Shown piece after piece: positions 28,400 to 39,442 of a DNA stretch of 64,000 nt. Position 1 is the first letter of the stretch; each line of letters opens with the position of its first letter. The DNA lies in the NCBI GenBank assembly GCA_947448735.1, contig CANFOS010000010.1, forward strand, positions 42,634 through 106,633, read 5' to 3'. The stretch comes from Comamonadaceae bacterium (GTDB lineage Bacteria > Pseudomonadota > Gammaproteobacteria > Burkholderiales > Burkholderiaceae_C). The position numbers and the translations under genes were made by a program. Below the pieces are notes generated by a model. The model saw nothing but the letters and a program-made list of their open reading frames with translations, did no database searches and was not told the DNA's origin.

Positions 28400-29575
28400 C
28401 TACACAACGACCTCAGATGTCTCGGGGCTATCGGGTGCAGGGTCCGAGGCGGCATGATCAGACAGCAATTGCCTGAGCTGCGGCAAGCCGTCGCCAGTCT
28501 GTGCGCTGACAAAGACACGCTCTACCCGGCGAGTTGCTTCACAGAAGGCATCTTTGACCTCAAACATGTCGCTCAAATGCAGGGGCCAGCGTGATTTTTC
28601 AAGGGCATCGAGCTTGTTGAAGATCAAAATTTGCGGTACGTCTGCCGCGCCGATTTCCTCCAGCACGCGCTGCACCTGCTCAATCTGCTCAAGATAGTCC
28701 GGGTTGGCCGCGTCAACCACATGCAGCAGCAGGTCGGCATCAGCGGCTTCCTGCAAGGTGGCTGCGAAAGCATTGACCAGCCCATGCGGCAAATCGCGAA
28801 TAAATCCCACCGTGTCTGACAGCGACACCATGCGCTGCGCGTCGCCCAGGTACAACTGCCGCGTGGTTGTGTCCAGCGTGGCAAACAGCTGGTCAGCCGC
28901 GTAGGTTTTGGCTTTGACTAGCGCATTGAACAACGTTGATTTGCCAGCGTTGGTGTAGCCAACCAGCGAGATGCTGAAGGCGTTTCGCCTGTCGCGCTGG
29001 CGGCGCTGGGTCTGGCGCTGTTTTTTGACTTTGGAGAGCCGCTCTTTGCAGCGTTTGATGGCTTCGCCAATCATGCGCTTGTCAAGCTCAATCTGCTTTT
29101 CGCCCGGGCCACCACGCACGCCGGCGCCACCGGTTTGACGTTCCAAGTGGGACCAACGCCGCACCAGACGGGTAGACGAATATTGCAAGCGGGCCAGTTC
29201 CACCTGTAATTTGCCTTCATGGCTACGTGCACGCTGACCAAATATTTCCAGAATCAGCAAGGTTCGGTCGTTGACCGGCAACTCAAGGTATCGCTCGAGA
29301 TTGCGCTGCTGGGCTGGGCTCAGGGCTTGGTCAAACAACACCTCCGTCGCACCCACTTGCTGGGCCAGCATTTTGATCTCATCAGCCTTGCCGCTACCGA
29401 TGAAGAGCGCAGCGTCGGGCGCACGCCGCTTACAGGTTACGCGCTCAACAGGCTCGAGGCCTGCCGTTTGGGCGAGCAGGCCCAGCTCTTGCAGTTCGCG
29501 GTCGAAATTGGGAAGACCCAAATCCACACCGACCAGTATGGCCAGTGGCTTGGGAGTCAGGCTGGCGGAACTCAG
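28400..29575 (-). CDS. hflX: GTPase HflX
   Basis: HflX is a ribosome-associated GTPase that splits stalled 70S ribosomes. The N-terminal HflX domain carries the glycine-rich [15 protein letters not shown] loop; the G domain shows [22 protein letters not shown] and NKLD. The first standard start is a GTG at 29527, but the in-frame residues before it ([12 protein letters not shown]) supply the first beta strand of the family. A CTG at 29575 that overlaps the hfq stop (CTGA) is therefore the likely start, giving 391 residues; if GTG is used the product has 375. It follows hfq as in E. coli. Confidence 0.88.
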   Translation of the reverse strand: MSSASLTPKPLAILVGVDLGLPNFDRELQELGLLAQTAGLEPVERVTCKRRAPDAALFIGSGKADEIKMLAQQVGATEVLFDQALSPAQQRNLERYLELPVNDRTLLILEIFGQRARSHEGKLQVELARLQYSSTRLVRRWSHLERQTGGAGVRGGPGEKQIELDKRMIGEAIKRCKERLSKVKKQRQTQRRQRDRRNAFSISLVGYTNAGKSTLFNALVKAKTYAADQLFATLDTTTRQLYLGDAQRMVSLSDTVGFIRDLPHGLVNAFAATLQEAADADLLLHVVDAANPDYLEQIEQVQRVLEEIGAADVPQILIFNKLDALEKSRWPLHLSDMFEVKDAFCEATRRVERVFVSAQTGDGLPQLRQLLSDHAASDPAPDSPETSEVVV

Positions 29576-29823
29576 CTGGCGGTGCTTTCTTCGGGGTTGG
29601 CGGCTGCAAAATTGACGGCACGCCCCGGCACAATCGTCGAAATAGCGTGCTTGTAAACCATTTGAGTTACCGTGTTGCGCAGCAGCACCACGTACTGATC
29701 AAAAGACTCGATCTGACCCTGCAATTTGATCCCGTTGACGAGATAAATGGAAACCGGCACGTGTTCTCTGCGCAAGGTATTGAGAAACGGGTCTTGGAGT
29801 AACTGACCTTTGTTATTGCTCAC
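29572..29823 (-). CDS. hfq: RNA chaperone Hfq
   Basis: The 83-residue Sm-like hexameric chaperone pairs small RNAs with mRNAs. It starts at a GTG (29823) giving the standard [19 protein letters not shown]. The Sm1 region [19 protein letters not shown] and Sm2 motif YKHAIST are intact; the C-terminal tail is short (NPEESTAS), normal for betaproteobacteria. A longer opening to 29859 has a non-homologous N-terminus. It lies between der and hflX. Confidence 0.97.
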   Translation of the reverse strand: MSNNKGQLLQDPFLNTLRREHVPVSIYLVNGIKLQGQIESFDQYVVLLRNTVTQMVYKHAISTIVPGRAVNFAAANPEESTAS

Positions 29824-29891
29824 GATATTTTCCGTGTTTAAGAGTGAATAGAACCACACAATATCACAGCAAACCTGTGCCGTTTGTAGGT

Positions 29892-31235
29892 CTAGGTCGA
29901 TTCCTTGTCTTTGTAAGGGTTTGTCGAGGTTTTCATCTGAATCCGCATCGGCGTGCCGGTCAGGTCAAACTCCTTGCGAAAACGCCCTTCCAGAAAACGC
30001 TTGTAAGACTCGCTGACATGCTCCAGCGAATTGCCATGGACGATGATGATGGGGGGATTCATGCCGCCTTGATGCGCGTAACGCAGCTTGGGCCGGAACA
30101 CACCCACCCGCTGCGGCTGCTGGAACTGCACCGCCTCAAGCAGCAAGCGTGTCAAAACCGGGGTAGACATCTTCCGGTTGGCCGACGCATGCGCCTGCGC
30201 GATGGACTTCCACACCGGGCCCAGTCCCTGGCGCTTGATGGCAGAAATGTAATGAATGGACGCAAACTTCAAAAAAGCCAGGCGCGTTTCGACCGACCGG
30301 GCCAAGGTTTCCCGTTGATAGGCATCCACGGCATCCCATTTGTTGATGGCCAGAACCACGGCGCGGCCACTTTCCAGAATGTAACCCGCGATGTGCGCGT
30401 CCTGATCAGTCACACCTTGGGTGGCATCGAGCAGCAACAAGGCCACATTGCAATTTTCAATCGCCTGCAAGGTTTTAACGACTGAAAACTTTTCAATCGC
30501 CTCAAACACTTTGCCTTTGCGGCGCAAGCCCGCCGTGTCAATCAATTCAAATTTTTGCCCTGCGCGCTCAAAAGGCACTGAAATGGCATCGCGCGTGGTG
30601 CCGGGCAAATCAAACGCCACCAGACGCTCTTCGCCCAGCCAGGTGTTGATCAGCGTCGATTTACCTACATTGGGCCGCCCCGCCACTGCCAGCTTGATGA
30701 TGGACGGATCCTGGGGTTCTGACGCCTCACCCTCTTCTGGCAAATTCAGCAACTCAAGGGCTGTGTCGACGAGTGTGCGCATGCCCTGACCGTGAGCCGC
30801 CGATACGCCCAGCACCTCGCCCAGACCCAGTTCAAAAAACTCGGACAACTGAACACCTTCCAGCATCCCTTCTGCCTTGTTGGCCGTCAGAACCGTCGGT
30901 TTGCCCAGCTTGCGCAGGTAGGTGCCAATGTCGTGGTCTTGCGCACTGACGCCCGCGCGTGCATCCACCACAAAGATGACCACGTCAGCCTCTGCCACGG
31001 CCTGACGGGTTTGCTTGGCCATTTCCTTGTAAATGCCGCTTTGCGCGTCGGGCTCAAACCCACCCGTGTCAATCACGATGTATTCGTGGCTGCCAAGGTT
31101 GCCGTTACCGTAATGGCGATCGCGGGTCAGCCCGGCATAGTCAGCAACGATGGCGTCGCGCGTTTTCGTCAGGCGATTGAATAAAGTGGATTTGCCTACA
31201 TTGGGGCGGCCAACCAAGGCAATAACGGGTTTCAT
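29892..31235 (-). CDS. der: Ribosome biogenesis GTPase Der (EngA)
   Basis: The 447-residue protein has two tandem G domains (GRPNVGKS at 9-16 and again near 186), each with DTxG and NKxD motifs, and a C-terminal KH-like domain. It is needed for 50S subunit maturation. Length and domain order are typical. It sits between bamB and hfq on the same strand, the common betaproteobacterial order. Confidence 0.97.
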   Translation of the reverse strand: MKPVIALVGRPNVGKSTLFNRLTKTRDAIVADYAGLTRDRHYGNGNLGSHEYIVIDTGGFEPDAQSGIYKEMAKQTRQAVAEADVVIFVVDARAGVSAQDHDIGTYLRKLGKPTVLTANKAEGMLEGVQLSEFFELGLGEVLGVSAAHGQGMRTLVDTALELLNLPEEGEASEPQDPSIIKLAVAGRPNVGKSTLINTWLGEERLVAFDLPGTTRDAISVPFERAGQKFELIDTAGLRRKGKVFEAIEKFSVVKTLQAIENCNVALLLLDATQGVTDQDAHIAGYILESGRAVVLAINKWDAVDAYQRETLARSVETRLAFLKFASIHYISAIKRQGLGPVWKSIAQAHASANRKMSTPVLTRLLLEAVQFQQPQRVGVFRPKLRYAHQGGMNPPIIIVHGNSLEHVSESYKRFLEGRFRKEFDLTGTPMRIQMKTSTNPYKDKEST

Positions 31236-31279
31236 AGCTGCTTTTCATGGACCACAAGGTCCGTCGATGTTGCGGTTTT

Positions 31280-32452
31280 TTACTCGGGTACAAAACCGAA
31301 AATGCCGCCATTACGAGTGACTGCCACCAGGGTGTTGCCAACCAGCACGGGGGCTGCAGCAACAGGAGAGCCATCCGTGCTCAAGCGGTTCAGCAAAGAG
31401 CCGTCTTCACGCGACAGCAAGTGAATCACGCCTGCAAAATCACCAATTGCCAGGGAACGTCCGACCACCAAAGGGGCCGTCAAGTTGCGATAACGCAAAG
31501 CCTCGGTTGTCCAGGAGCGCTCGCCATCTGAGCGATTCCAGGCGCGGACAACACCGTCAGATTCTGTGCCAAAAACGCGTTTGTCATCACCATGAATGCC
31601 CTGAGAGCCGTTGGCAGGCTGCGACCAGATCAGATTGCCGCGTGTCGTGTTCACGCACCCGACGCTGGCCTGAAAAGCCCGCGCGCACACCACCTCACCA
31701 TCGCGGCTGACACGCCCGACCAAGTCGACCAGCCGCTCAACATCGTTCACACCTCGCGGAGAAGCAATGGGCGCCTCCCAGCGAATGCTGCCGCTGGATG
31801 GGTTCAAACCAGCCAGACGCCCGCCCAAACCCACCACCAGCGTGTCACCCACCGCCAGCATGACGCCGGACTGCCTGAGCACCAAAGGCTCGTTGGGCCG
31901 CAACTGCGCCCAAAGCTTGCGGCCGGTTTGCCCGTCATAAGCACTCACAGCGCGGTCCGCAGTCAGGATAAATACCCTCCCACCCGCAACAAATGGCGCT
32001 GTGTAAGCTTGCGCGGTCAGTTTTTGACGCCAAATTTCGCGTCCGCCAAGAAAGGCTACAGCCTCGTTGGCCTGGGTGACCACGGCCGACGTTTTTCCAT
32101 CAGTGCCTATACCCGCAGCGATCGGTGCACCTGCATTGGCACGCCAGAGGTCTGCACCCGTGCGGCCGTCAATAGAAACCAGTGAACCGTCGCCGCCGGC
32201 GACAAACACGGAATCGCCAACCACCTGAACATCGAGCGGAAAATTGACCGGCCCAATGCGTGAAACCCAGGCCTGCCGGGCAACAACCGAGCCGCTCACA
32301 GGCTGCAAGGCTGCCGGCTGAGGCTTGCTCGGGCCACTGAAATACGACATCATGGAGCAACCCGACAACGGCAGAACAATTGCTATTAAAAAAGCAGCTA
32401 TTCGCCCTTGCGAAATAAGGGCCAGAGGCATATTCAGCGTGTAAAAACTCAC
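31280..32452 (-). CDS. bamB: Outer membrane assembly lipoprotein BamB
   Basis: This 390-residue lipoprotein of the BAM complex has eight PQQ-like beta-propeller repeats (for example DLWRANAGAPIAAG and LWAQLRPNEPLVLR). The GTG start at 32452 overlaps the yfgM stop (GTGA) and has GGAGG seven bases upstream. The signal peptide ends in the lipobox LSGC (C32). Residues about 6-25, the whole hydrophobic core AAFLIAIVL included, are encoded by a copy of the dispersed repeat. The operon order yfgM-bamB-der is conserved. Confidence 0.94.
   Translation of the reverse strand: MSFYTLNMPLALISQGRIAAFLIAIVLPLSGCSMMSYFSGPSKPQPAALQPVSGSVVARQAWVSRIGPVNFPLDVQVVGDSVFVAGGDGSLVSIDGRTGADLWRANAGAPIAAGIGTDGKTSAVVTQANEAVAFLGGREIWRQKLTAQAYTAPFVAGGRVFILTADRAVSAYDGQTGRKLWAQLRPNEPLVLRQSGVMLAVGDTLVVGLGGRLAGLNPSSGSIRWEAPIASPRGVNDVERLVDLVGRVSRDGEVVCARAFQASVGCVNTTRGNLIWSQPANGSQGIHGDDKRVFGTESDGVVRAWNRSDGERSWTTEALRYRNLTAPLVVGRSLAIGDFAGVIHLLSREDGSLLNRLSTDGSPVAAAPVLVGNTLVAVTRNGGIFGFVPE
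32380..32434 (+). repeat. Dispersed repeat, copy 7, inside the bamB signal peptide
   Basis: TTGCTATTAAAAAAGCAGC, then TATTCGCCCTTGCG and AATAAGGGCCAGAGGC, matches the family closely. It encodes, on the other strand, residues about 6-25 of BamB. Confidence 0.8.
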
Positions 32453-33150
32453 TTTTTGGCCTCCGTATCAGCCGTTTTTGAAGGCGCTGCCAAAGAAGTC
32501 GCCACGGCCACCGGGTCAACGCCCAGCGCGTTGAGTTTGACCTCCACGAGGCGGCGGTATTCAGCACGCTCGTCCAGGGTCTTGTAGGCTTTTTCATATT
32601 CAGCCCTGGCTTCGGCCTTTTTGCCCTGCAGCAGCAAAATGTCGCCACGCCTGTCGCTGGCCAGAGGCGCAAAATCTTTGGGGAAACTGCCAGACAGCAG
32701 CTTCAAGGCCTCGTCATAAGCCTTGGCTTCCAGCAAAATGCCGGACAAACGCAATTTAGCAATTGACTGGTAGCCATCGTCCTTGGCCTTGTCGGTCACC
32801 CAGGTCAGCGCCGCCTTGGACGCATCCACATTGCCTTTTTCATAAAACACCTTGGCCGCCAGCAGGCCGGCTTGTTCTGCATAAGCCGTGCCGCCAAAAC
32901 GGTCTTTCATGTCTGCCAGCGAGCGCTCAATACGTGCCACGTCACCCGACTGCACGGCCCGGTCTACTTCGTCATACATCGTGGACGCTTGGGCAGCTTG
33001 CCGTGCTTGCCAGTACTGGTAGCCGTTCCATGCGGCAACGGTGCCAAAGACAGCAATCAGCAACCAGGAAATGGCGTTGCCGTACTGTTTCCAAAAATGT
33101 TTGAGCTCGGCAAGCTGTTCCTGCTCTTCAAGATCGAGGTGGTTTGACAT
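32449..33150 (-). CDS. yfgM: YfgM-like tetratricopeptide membrane protein
   Basis: The 233-residue single-pass protein has a membrane helix at about 25-45 (NAISWLLIAVFGTVAAWNGY) and a periplasmic TPR domain of the TPR_21 family. E. coli YfgM is an ancillary SecYEG partner that cooperates with periplasmic chaperones. It sits between hisS and bamB, the same place as in E. coli, and its stop overlaps the bamB start. Confidence 0.92.
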   Translation of the reverse strand: MSNHLDLEEQEQLAELKHFWKQYGNAISWLLIAVFGTVAAWNGYQYWQARQAAQASTMYDEVDRAVQSGDVARIERSLADMKDRFGGTAYAEQAGLLAAKVFYEKGNVDASKAALTWVTDKAKDDGYQSIAKLRLSGILLEAKAYDEALKLLSGSFPKDFAPLASDRRGDILLLQGKKAEARAEYEKAYKTLDERAEYRRLVEVKLNALGVDPVAVATSLAAPSKTADTEAKK

Positions 33151-33236
33151 ACAAATGGTTTAGGGTGTCGCGCCGATAAAAGGCACGGTTTTTGGACACA
33201 GATTGGTTTGCTCGATTGTAGAGGGACAGCCTGGCG

Positions 33237-34547
33237 TCAGACAATCGGACGGCCCAGCTTGTGCGCCCATAAAGCGACATCCTCCAGCCGATGTAAGGTT
33301 TGAGCCTCAATTTTGCCGGCCTCGGCAGACGCCCGCAAAGGCTTGAGGGCCACGCACCCTTGCGCCAGCTCGTCAGCGCCAAAGATCAAGGCAAAGCGGG
33401 CACCGCTGCCGTCGGCTTTTTTAAACTGGGATTTCATGCTGCCCATGCCATCCACACTCAGCCCTGAATGCATTTGCACGCTGATGCCGGCGGCCCTCAG
33501 CTGCTGCAGAACTCTCAAGGCCACAGGCAAAGCTGAGGTCTCAGGAATCACCGCATAGGCATCCAGAACCGGCATAGGCAGGTCCTTACCCTGCTCTTTG
33601 ATGAGCTCAAGAACCCGCTCGACGCCCAGTGCCCAGCCCACGGCAGGTGCAGCCTTGCCACCAATTTGCTCGATCAGATAGTCGTAGCGGCCGCCGCCGC
33701 AAATCGTGCCCTGGGAACCCAGACTGCGGGTGACAAACTCAAACACGGTGAGGTTGTAGTAGTCCATACCGCGCACCAGCCGCGGGTTGATGCGGTAAGC
33801 AATACCATTGGCGTCAAGCATGGCTTTGACGCCGTCGAAATGCCGCAGCGACGCTTCACCCAGAAAATTCATCAATTGGGGAGCGGCCTCCAGCATGCTT
33901 TGCATGGCGGGATTCTTGCTGTCGAGCAGACGCAGCGGGTTGCTGTGCAGGCGTCTTTTGGCCTCTGCATCGAGCACGTCGCTGTGCGCTTCAAAATAGG
34001 CAATCAGCGCCGCCCGGTGCTGCTTGCGCTCGTCGGGCTGTCCCAGGCTGTTCAACTCCAGATGAACGTCTGTCAAACCCAGCTCTTTCCACAGGGCATC
34101 GGCGAGCAAAATCAGTTCGGCATCGACTTCCGCGCCCGGAAAACCCAATGCTTCTGCGCCAACTTGATGAAATTGCCGATAACGCCCCCGCTGTGGACGC
34201 TCGTGGCGAAACATCGGCCCCATGTAATACAGGCGTTTGCCACCCTCGTACAACATGGAATGTTCCGCCACCGCGCGTACCACCCCCGCCGTATTTTCAG
34301 GACGCAGTGTCAGGGCCTCGCCATTGAGCTTGTCTTCAAAAGAGTACATCTCTTTTTCAACAATATCAGTGACCTCGCCCAGTCCGCGTACGAACAGTGG
34401 GGTAGGCTCAACGATCGGTGTACGGATATTGCGATAGGCATAGCGCGCCATGAGCGTGCGGACTTTGTCTTCCAGCCATTCCCACCGCGCTGAATCAGGC
34501 GGCAAGATATCGTTCATGCCCTTTACGGCACTTAATTTTTCAGCCAT
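33237..34547 (-). CDS. hisS: Histidyl-tRNA synthetase
   Basis: The 436-residue class II synthetase charges tRNA-His. Motif 2 ([17 protein letters not shown]) and the histidine-specific segments [15 protein letters not shown] and GGGRYDYL are present, with a C-terminal anticodon-binding domain. Length is standard. It lies 18 bases after ispG on the same strand. Confidence 0.98.
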   Translation of the reverse strand: MAEKLSAVKGMNDILPPDSARWEWLEDKVRTLMARYAYRNIRTPIVEPTPLFVRGLGEVTDIVEKEMYSFEDKLNGEALTLRPENTAGVVRAVAEHSMLYEGGKRLYYMGPMFRHERPQRGRYRQFHQVGAEALGFPGAEVDAELILLADALWKELGLTDVHLELNSLGQPDERKQHRAALIAYFEAHSDVLDAEAKRRLHSNPLRLLDSKNPAMQSMLEAAPQLMNFLGEASLRHFDGVKAMLDANGIAYRINPRLVRGMDYYNLTVFEFVTRSLGSQGTICGGGRYDYLIEQIGGKAAPAVGWALGVERVLELIKEQGKDLPMPVLDAYAVIPETSALPVALRVLQQLRAAGISVQMHSGLSVDGMGSMKSQFKKADGSGARFALIFGADELAQGCVALKPLRASAEAGKIEAQTLHRLEDVALWAHKLGRPIV

Positions 34548-34565
34548 CGTTCACCAACAGTTGGG

Positions 34566-35837
34566 TCAAGCAGCTTCGGCGGGAGTTTTGCCAAAACGTT
34601 TTTCAATATAGTTTTCAACGATCACGCGAAACTCTTGCGCGATGTTGTCACCCCGAAGCGTCACGTTCTTTTCGCCGTCAATGTAAACAGGCGCAGCGGG
34701 CGCCTCACCCGAGCCTGGCAGGCTGATGCCGATGTCGGCATGCTTGCTTTCACCGGGGCCATTAACGATGCAGCCCATGACGGCCACTTTCATTTTTTCA
34801 ACGCCGGGGTACTGGCTGCGCCAGACCGGCATTTGAGCCCGCAGAAAATCGTCAATTTGCTGCGTGAGCTCCTGAAACGTGGTGCTCGTCGTACGGCCGC
34901 AGCCGGGGCAAGCTGTCACGCTCGGGTTAAAACTGCGAATGCCGAGTGCTTGCAGTATTTCAGAGGCAATCACGACCTCTTGCGTGCGCGCTTCACCAGG
35001 TTGTGGCGTGAGGGAGACGCGGATGGTGTCGCCAATGCCTTCCTGAAGCAAAACAGACAAGGCGGCAGCTGACGCGACCGTCCCCTTGGTTCCCATACCA
35101 GCTTCTGTCAGACCCAGGTGCAGGGCGTAGCTGTCGCGCTTGGCCAGCTCGCGGTAAACAGAAATCAAGTCCTGGACGCCACTGACCTTGCAAGACAGGA
35201 TGATCTGCTCGCTCTTCATGCCCATTTTTTCAGCCAGACGTGCAGAGTCCAGCGCAGATGTAATGAGGGCTTCGTACATCACCTGTTTGGTATCCCAGGG
35301 CTCTGATCTGGCACTGTTTTCATCCATCAGACTCGCCAGTAATTCCTGATCAAGGCTGCCCCAGTTGACACCGATACGAACCGCCTTGTTCCAGCGTACT
35401 GCGGCTTCGATCATCAGGCCAAACTGTTTGTCGTGTTTATCGCCTTTACCAACGTTGCCGGGGTTGATGCGGTATTTCGACAAGGCCTGTGCGCAGGCCG
35501 GGTAGTCGGTCAACAACCGGTGACCGTTGTAATGAAAGTCGCCGACCAGCGGCACATCAATGCCCATGCGGTCCAGCTGCTCACGCACATAAGGCACAGC
35601 CTGAGCCGCTTCGGGCGTGTTGACGGTGATGCGCACCATCTCTGACCCGGCGATCGCCAACTCTTTGACTTGGATGGCCGTTCCTATGGCATCGACCGTA
35701 TCGGTATTGGTCATGGACTGAATGCGAACTGGCGCATCCCCTCCTACTGTGACGATACGGGAACCCCAAACCACTCGTGCCTGGCGCGAATGACGCGTCT
35801 TGGGTTGGGCAATCTCAATAGGCATGGACACTGGCAT
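34566..35837 (-). CDS. ispG: 4-hydroxy-3-methylbut-2-en-1-yl diphosphate synthase IspG
   Basis: This 423-residue iron-sulfur enzyme of the MEP isoprenoid pathway converts MEcPP to HMBPP. The TIM-barrel domain ([24 protein letters not shown]) is followed by the [4Fe-4S] ligand motifs ACPGCGR and [10 protein letters not shown]. It begins immediately after the rodZ stop (TAAATG). Length fits proteobacterial GcpE. Confidence 0.97.
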   Translation of the reverse strand: MPVSMPIEIAQPKTRHSRQARVVWGSRIVTVGGDAPVRIQSMTNTDTVDAIGTAIQVKELAIAGSEMVRITVNTPEAAQAVPYVREQLDRMGIDVPLVGDFHYNGHRLLTDYPACAQALSKYRINPGNVGKGDKHDKQFGLMIEAAVRWNKAVRIGVNWGSLDQELLASLMDENSARSEPWDTKQVMYEALITSALDSARLAEKMGMKSEQIILSCKVSGVQDLISVYRELAKRDSYALHLGLTEAGMGTKGTVASAAALSVLLQEGIGDTIRVSLTPQPGEARTQEVVIASEILQALGIRSFNPSVTACPGCGRTTSTTFQELTQQIDDFLRAQMPVWRSQYPGVEKMKVAVMGCIVNGPGESKHADIGISLPGSGEAPAAPVYIDGEKNVTLRGDNIAQEFRVIVENYIEKRFGKTPAEAA

Positions 35838-36806
35838 TTACTTCACCTCAAATCGGGCAACATTGTCTTTGGCAACTGCATTCAAATCAAACGCCTTGCC
35901 GCGAATCTGTACCTGCGTCTCGTTGGCACTTCCTATCACCACCTTCAGCGGCAAAACACCCGCTGCCCCGGTCGTGTCGCCAGCATTGAGCACCCGACGA
36001 AGCACAACCTGCCCCTTGGCGTCGGCGACCTCCACCCATGACTGACCTTTGGCTGTGAACGTAATCACGTCGGTATCTGTGGGCGGCTTCGGCGTGACAA
36101 CAAATGTGGGTGAGGCCGTACCCGCTGTCAGCGCCTTGAGAGGAGATGTCGTGCCAGGTCCTGTTTGTGGGAGGGCAGCCACATCCGCGGGAACCGTCGT
36201 TGATATGGAAGCTGCAGGAGCGTTGATAGGCAGGGATAAAGAGGCAGTTTTTTCAGCCCCCGTGTTGGCGGCTGTGCTGTCGGCTGTCACCGGAGCAGTC
36301 GCACGGGGGTCTACGACCTCCGATTTAACCTGGTTCAAACTCGTTTTGATGACGGGCAAAAAGATAAGCACCAGCGCGGCCAATAACAACAACAAACCGG
36401 CAAGCACCGCTGGTCGCGACACCTGGGCCCAAAGGCTTGGGCCAGGACCATCACCCGGCGAGCGAAATGGTGTGTTGATGCCCGTACCCTGATAAATCAG
36501 CTTTGGCGCATCGGTTTGCGGCAACCGGGCCAGGACAGGGGAAGCGTCAATTTTGAGCGTGCGGCACACACTTGATGCCAAGGCACGAATAAAAACCGCA
36601 TCGGGCAGCAAGTCCATGCGGTCGGCTTCAAGTGCTTCGAGTTTTTTCACGGGTACCTTGAGAAGCACCGCCAAAGCAGCAATGTGAAGGCCAGAGGCCT
36701 CACGGGCCTGCTTTAAAAGCTCACCAGCACCTTGCTGCACGACCGATTGATTCAGTACAGCCTGGCGACCTGGCTCATCGGATGATGGGTTTTGAAGCTC
36801 ACTCAT
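35838..36806 (-). CDS. rodZ: RodZ-like helix-turn-helix membrane protein
   Basis: From the ATG at 36806 the product has 322 residues: a cytoplasmic Cro/CI-type helix-turn-helix domain (about 27-90), one transmembrane helix (about 132-152, RPAVLAGLLLLLAALVLIFL), a Ser/Thr/Ala/Pro-rich periplasmic linker and a C-terminal DUF4115 beta domain. RodZ links MreB to the cell-wall machinery. The helix-turn-helix is not expected to bind DNA. It overlaps pilF by eight bases and abuts ispG, the conserved pilF-rodZ-ispG order. A start at 36851 is rejected because it overlaps pilF deeply. Confidence 0.9.
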   Translation of the reverse strand: MSELQNPSSDEPGRQAVLNQSVVQQGAGELLKQAREASGLHIAALAVLLKVPVKKLEALEADRMDLLPDAVFIRALASSVCRTLKIDASPVLARLPQTDAPKLIYQGTGINTPFRSPGDGPGPSLWAQVSRPAVLAGLLLLLAALVLIFLPVIKTSLNQVKSEVVDPRATAPVTADSTAANTGAEKTASLSLPINAPAASISTTVPADVAALPQTGPGTTSPLKALTAGTASPTFVVTPKPPTDTDVITFTAKGQSWVEVADAKGQVVLRRVLNAGDTTGAAGVLPLKVVIGSANETQVQIRGKAFDLNAVAKDNVARFEVK

Positions 36807-37608
36807 TAAAAGCGCCCCGATCAAATGCAGCTGCCTCTTTGGATTGTCCAAAACGTTTTTTCAACTGACCGGCCAGTTGCTGCACTGCCTCGGCATTGTT
36901 CAAACGCTGTTCGATCTTGACCCCAAGCCAGAGAGTTTCGGCATTGGCGAGGTCGCTGTTGTTCAGGCGGCGTGTGTAAAACTGAGACCGCACAAGCTCG
37001 CCACGCTCGTAAAGCAGGCTGGCAAGGTTATAGCCGGTGAGCGGGTTACCTGCATCCAGTTCATAGGATCGGGTCAGACTTTGCTCTGCATCCGGACGCT
37101 GGCCGGCACGCATCTGACAAATGCCTTGTGTCATCAGACTCTTGGATTGCTCTCGGTACGTTGGGTTTGAAATGGCGCGGCCAAACCACAGCATCGATTC
37201 AGCGTACCGACCCTGCTGACACAAAAACCAGCCGTAGTTGTGGGCCACGCCAGCGTCGCGGGGACTCAAGGTCAGCGCGCGCTTGAAGCTGTCTTCTGCC
37301 AGAGTCAGGTCGTTAAAGCGCATGTATACCAGACCGCGCAAGTTGTACGCATCGGCGAATGTGGGGTCTGCCACCAGCGCCTGCTTGAGCTCGTCGAGTG
37401 CCACATTGGTCTGACCCTGATCGAAATAGCCACTGGCCAACTCCAGTCGCAAACGTGCGCGCCGACGATTGTCCGGCTCATCTGACTCCGTCACGATATC
37501 AGCCTGATGGGTGGCGCGGCCGGCAGCGTTTTGACTGTTGGCACATCCGGTCAGGACAACAGATATCCAGCACATTGAAGCCCACAAGACGATACCGGAA
37601 AATCTCAT
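36799..37608 (-). CDS. pilF: Type IV pilus biogenesis lipoprotein PilF/PilW
   Basis: This 269-residue lipoprotein has a signal peptide ending in the lipobox LTGC (C22), followed by about six TPR units (for example [20 protein letters not shown]). PilF is the pilotin that carries PilQ to the outer membrane. The TPR-only architecture and the position between rlmN and rodZ support the call. It overlaps rlmN by four bases and rodZ by eight. Confidence 0.9.
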   Translation of the reverse strand: MRFSGIVLWASMCWISVVLTGCANSQNAAGRATHQADIVTESDEPDNRRRARLRLELASGYFDQGQTNVALDELKQALVADPTFADAYNLRGLVYMRFNDLTLAEDSFKRALTLSPRDAGVAHNYGWFLCQQGRYAESMLWFGRAISNPTYREQSKSLMTQGICQMRAGQRPDAEQSLTRSYELDAGNPLTGYNLASLLYERGELVRSQFYTRRLNNSDLANAETLWLGVKIEQRLNNAEAVQQLAGQLKKRFGQSKEAAAFDRGAFNE

Positions 37609-38753
37609 ACGCCCATTCCTTCAGCCACCACGACCTTGATGCCGAGTAGCATACCTTGTCGCTGTGACGCCATGCGCTTTTTGGCACCCGTGCGATCCTG
37701 TATGTCGCCGGCCAGCTGCCCGCACGCCGCGTCAATGTCGTCCCCCCGCGTTTTGCGGACGGTGGTCACCACGCCCGAATCCAGCAAAACTTTGGCAAAC
37801 GCAGTGACTGCAGCCATGCCGGAGCGTTTTAAACCTGAGGCAGGAAATGGATTAAAAGGAATCAGGTTGAACTTGCAAGACAGACCATTGGGTGCGTGTT
37901 TTTGCATCAGGGCAATCAGTTGCCGGGCATGTTCAGGTGTGTCGTTGACACCCTCCAGCATGCAATATTCAAAGGTGATGAAGTCACGAGGTGCTGCCCT
38001 TTGGTAGCGGGCACAGGCTTGCAACAGGTCTTCAATGGGATATTTTTTGTTCAGAGGCACCAAGTCGTCGCGCAACGCGTCGGAAGGCGCATGCAGGGAC
38101 ACAGCCAAGGCGACAGCACAGTCCTGAGCCAGTCTATCCATCATCGGCACAACACCAGACGTGGACACCGTTAAACGTCGGCGCGACAAACCGTAGCCAT
38201 GGTCATCGAGCATGGTGCGTAGCGCGGGCAGCAATTGCGAATAGTTTTGCAGTGGCTCGCCCATGCCCATCATCACCACGTTGGAGATGATGCGCTCATC
38301 GCGCTTGAATTCGCGCCGCAAGGTGTGCTCTGCAAACCACAACTGCGCCACAATCTCGGCTGTTGTGAGGTTGCGGCTGAAGCCTTGATGACCGGTCGAG
38401 CAAAACCTGCACCCTACCGCACATCCCGCTTGAGACGAAATGCAAAGCGTTGCGCGATCGGATTCAGGAATGAAAACCGTCTCAATGACGTCCCCTGCTC
38501 CGACATCAAATAGCCATTTGATGGTGCCGTCAGCTGAATCGTGGCGGGACACCACCTTGGACGCCTCAATACGAGCAGTTGAGGGAAGCTTGTCTCGCAG
38601 CGACTTTGCCAAATCGGTCATCTGGTCAAAGTCTGTCGCGCCTTTTTGATGAATCCAGCGAAAAAGCTGGGTGGCGCGAAAGCGTTTTTCGCCCAGGCTC
38701 TCACAAAAGGCAGCCAAACCATCCACATCAAAATCAAGGAGGTTGACTGTCAT
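37605..38753 (-). CDS. rlmN: Dual-specificity RNA methyltransferase RlmN
   Basis: The 382-residue radical SAM enzyme methylates C2 of A2503 in 23S rRNA and A37 in tRNAs. The cluster motif is C111-x3-C115-x2-C118 ([14 protein letters not shown]); the methyl-carrying cysteine near the C-terminus is in [11 protein letters not shown]. It begins the rlmN-pilF-rodZ-ispG-hisS run, downstream of ndk on the same strand. Confidence 0.97.
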   Translation of the reverse strand: MTVNLLDFDVDGLAAFCESLGEKRFRATQLFRWIHQKGATDFDQMTDLAKSLRDKLPSTARIEASKVVSRHDSADGTIKWLFDVGAGDVIETVFIPESDRATLCISSQAGCAVGCRFCSTGHQGFSRNLTTAEIVAQLWFAEHTLRREFKRDERIISNVVMMGMGEPLQNYSQLLPALRTMLDDHGYGLSRRRLTVSTSGVVPMMDRLAQDCAVALAVSLHAPSDALRDDLVPLNKKYPIEDLLQACARYQRAAPRDFITFEYCMLEGVNDTPEHARQLIALMQKHAPNGLSCKFNLIPFNPFPASGLKRSGMAAVTAFAKVLLDSGVVTTVRKTRGDDIDAACGQLAGDIQDRTGAKKRMASQRQGMLLGIKVVVAEGMGV

Positions 38754-38835
38754 TTTTGTGGCCGTGGTCTACGGTAATAGACGATCATCGCAAGCATCCG
38801 TGCAATTTTCCGACGGGCCGCCCCTGGGAAAATTA

Positions 38836-38850
38836 GCCCCCTCAAGGGGC
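38836..38850. repeat. Short hairpin between ndk and rlmN
   Basis: GCCCC and GGGGC flank CTCAA within a GC-rich 132-base gap. No U-run follows, so terminator activity is uncertain; it resembles small GC-rich palindromes common in this family. Confidence 0.45.
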
Positions 38851-38885
38851 AGCGTAGTACGCAAGGCGACGAGCGTGCGGGTCAT

Positions 38886-39311
38886 TTAGCGTGAATAAAT
38901 ATTCATGCCAGGGAAAAAGAAAGCGATTTCTTCCCGAGCCGTCTCAGCAGCATCCGAACCATGCACGGCATTGGCGTCGATGCTTTCGGCGAAGTCGGCA
39001 CGAATGGTGCCTGCAGCAGCTTTCTTTGGGTCAGTTGCCCCCATCAGATCGCGATTCTTCAAGATAGCGTTTTCGCCTTCCAGCGCCTGAATCATGACGG
39101 GGCCAGAGATCATGAAGCTGACCAGGTCTTTGAAGAAAGGGCGCTCTTTGTGGACGCCATAAAAAGCTTCGGCTTCGCCGCGTGACAGGTGCGCCAGCTT
39201 GGCCGCCACCACTTTCAGGCCTGCAGCCTCAAAGCGTGCATATATTTGACCAATGACGTTTTTTGCCACAGCGTCTGGTTTGATGATGGAGAGGGTACGT
39301 TCGATTGCCAT
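38886..39311 (-). CDS. ndk: Nucleoside diphosphate kinase
   Basis: The 141-residue enzyme equilibrates nucleoside tri- and diphosphates. The active-site histidine lies in NAVHGSDA near the C-terminus, and the N-terminal [18 protein letters not shown] is standard. It precedes rlmN, the usual betaproteobacterial order. Confidence 0.98.
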   Translation of the reverse strand: MAIERTLSIIKPDAVAKNVIGQIYARFEAAGLKVVAAKLAHLSRGEAEAFYGVHKERPFFKDLVSFMISGPVMIQALEGENAILKNRDLMGATDPKKAAAGTIRADFAESIDANAVHGSDAAETAREEIAFFFPGMNIYSR

Positions 39312-39442
39312 GTGCTTTCCTTAGCCTTGAGATTTTTCTGAGATATTCGAAATGAATACAGCCTCTGATTTTAACCTGCGGACACATGCAATGACCGCAT
39401 TTGCCCCGACAAGATCAGGTCATTACAACCTTGCGCTGGGGC

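Noticed and set aside
36806..36851. Longer RodZ start
   Set aside because: It would overlap pilF by over 50 bases; the ATG at 36806 fits the family and gives an eight-base overlap.
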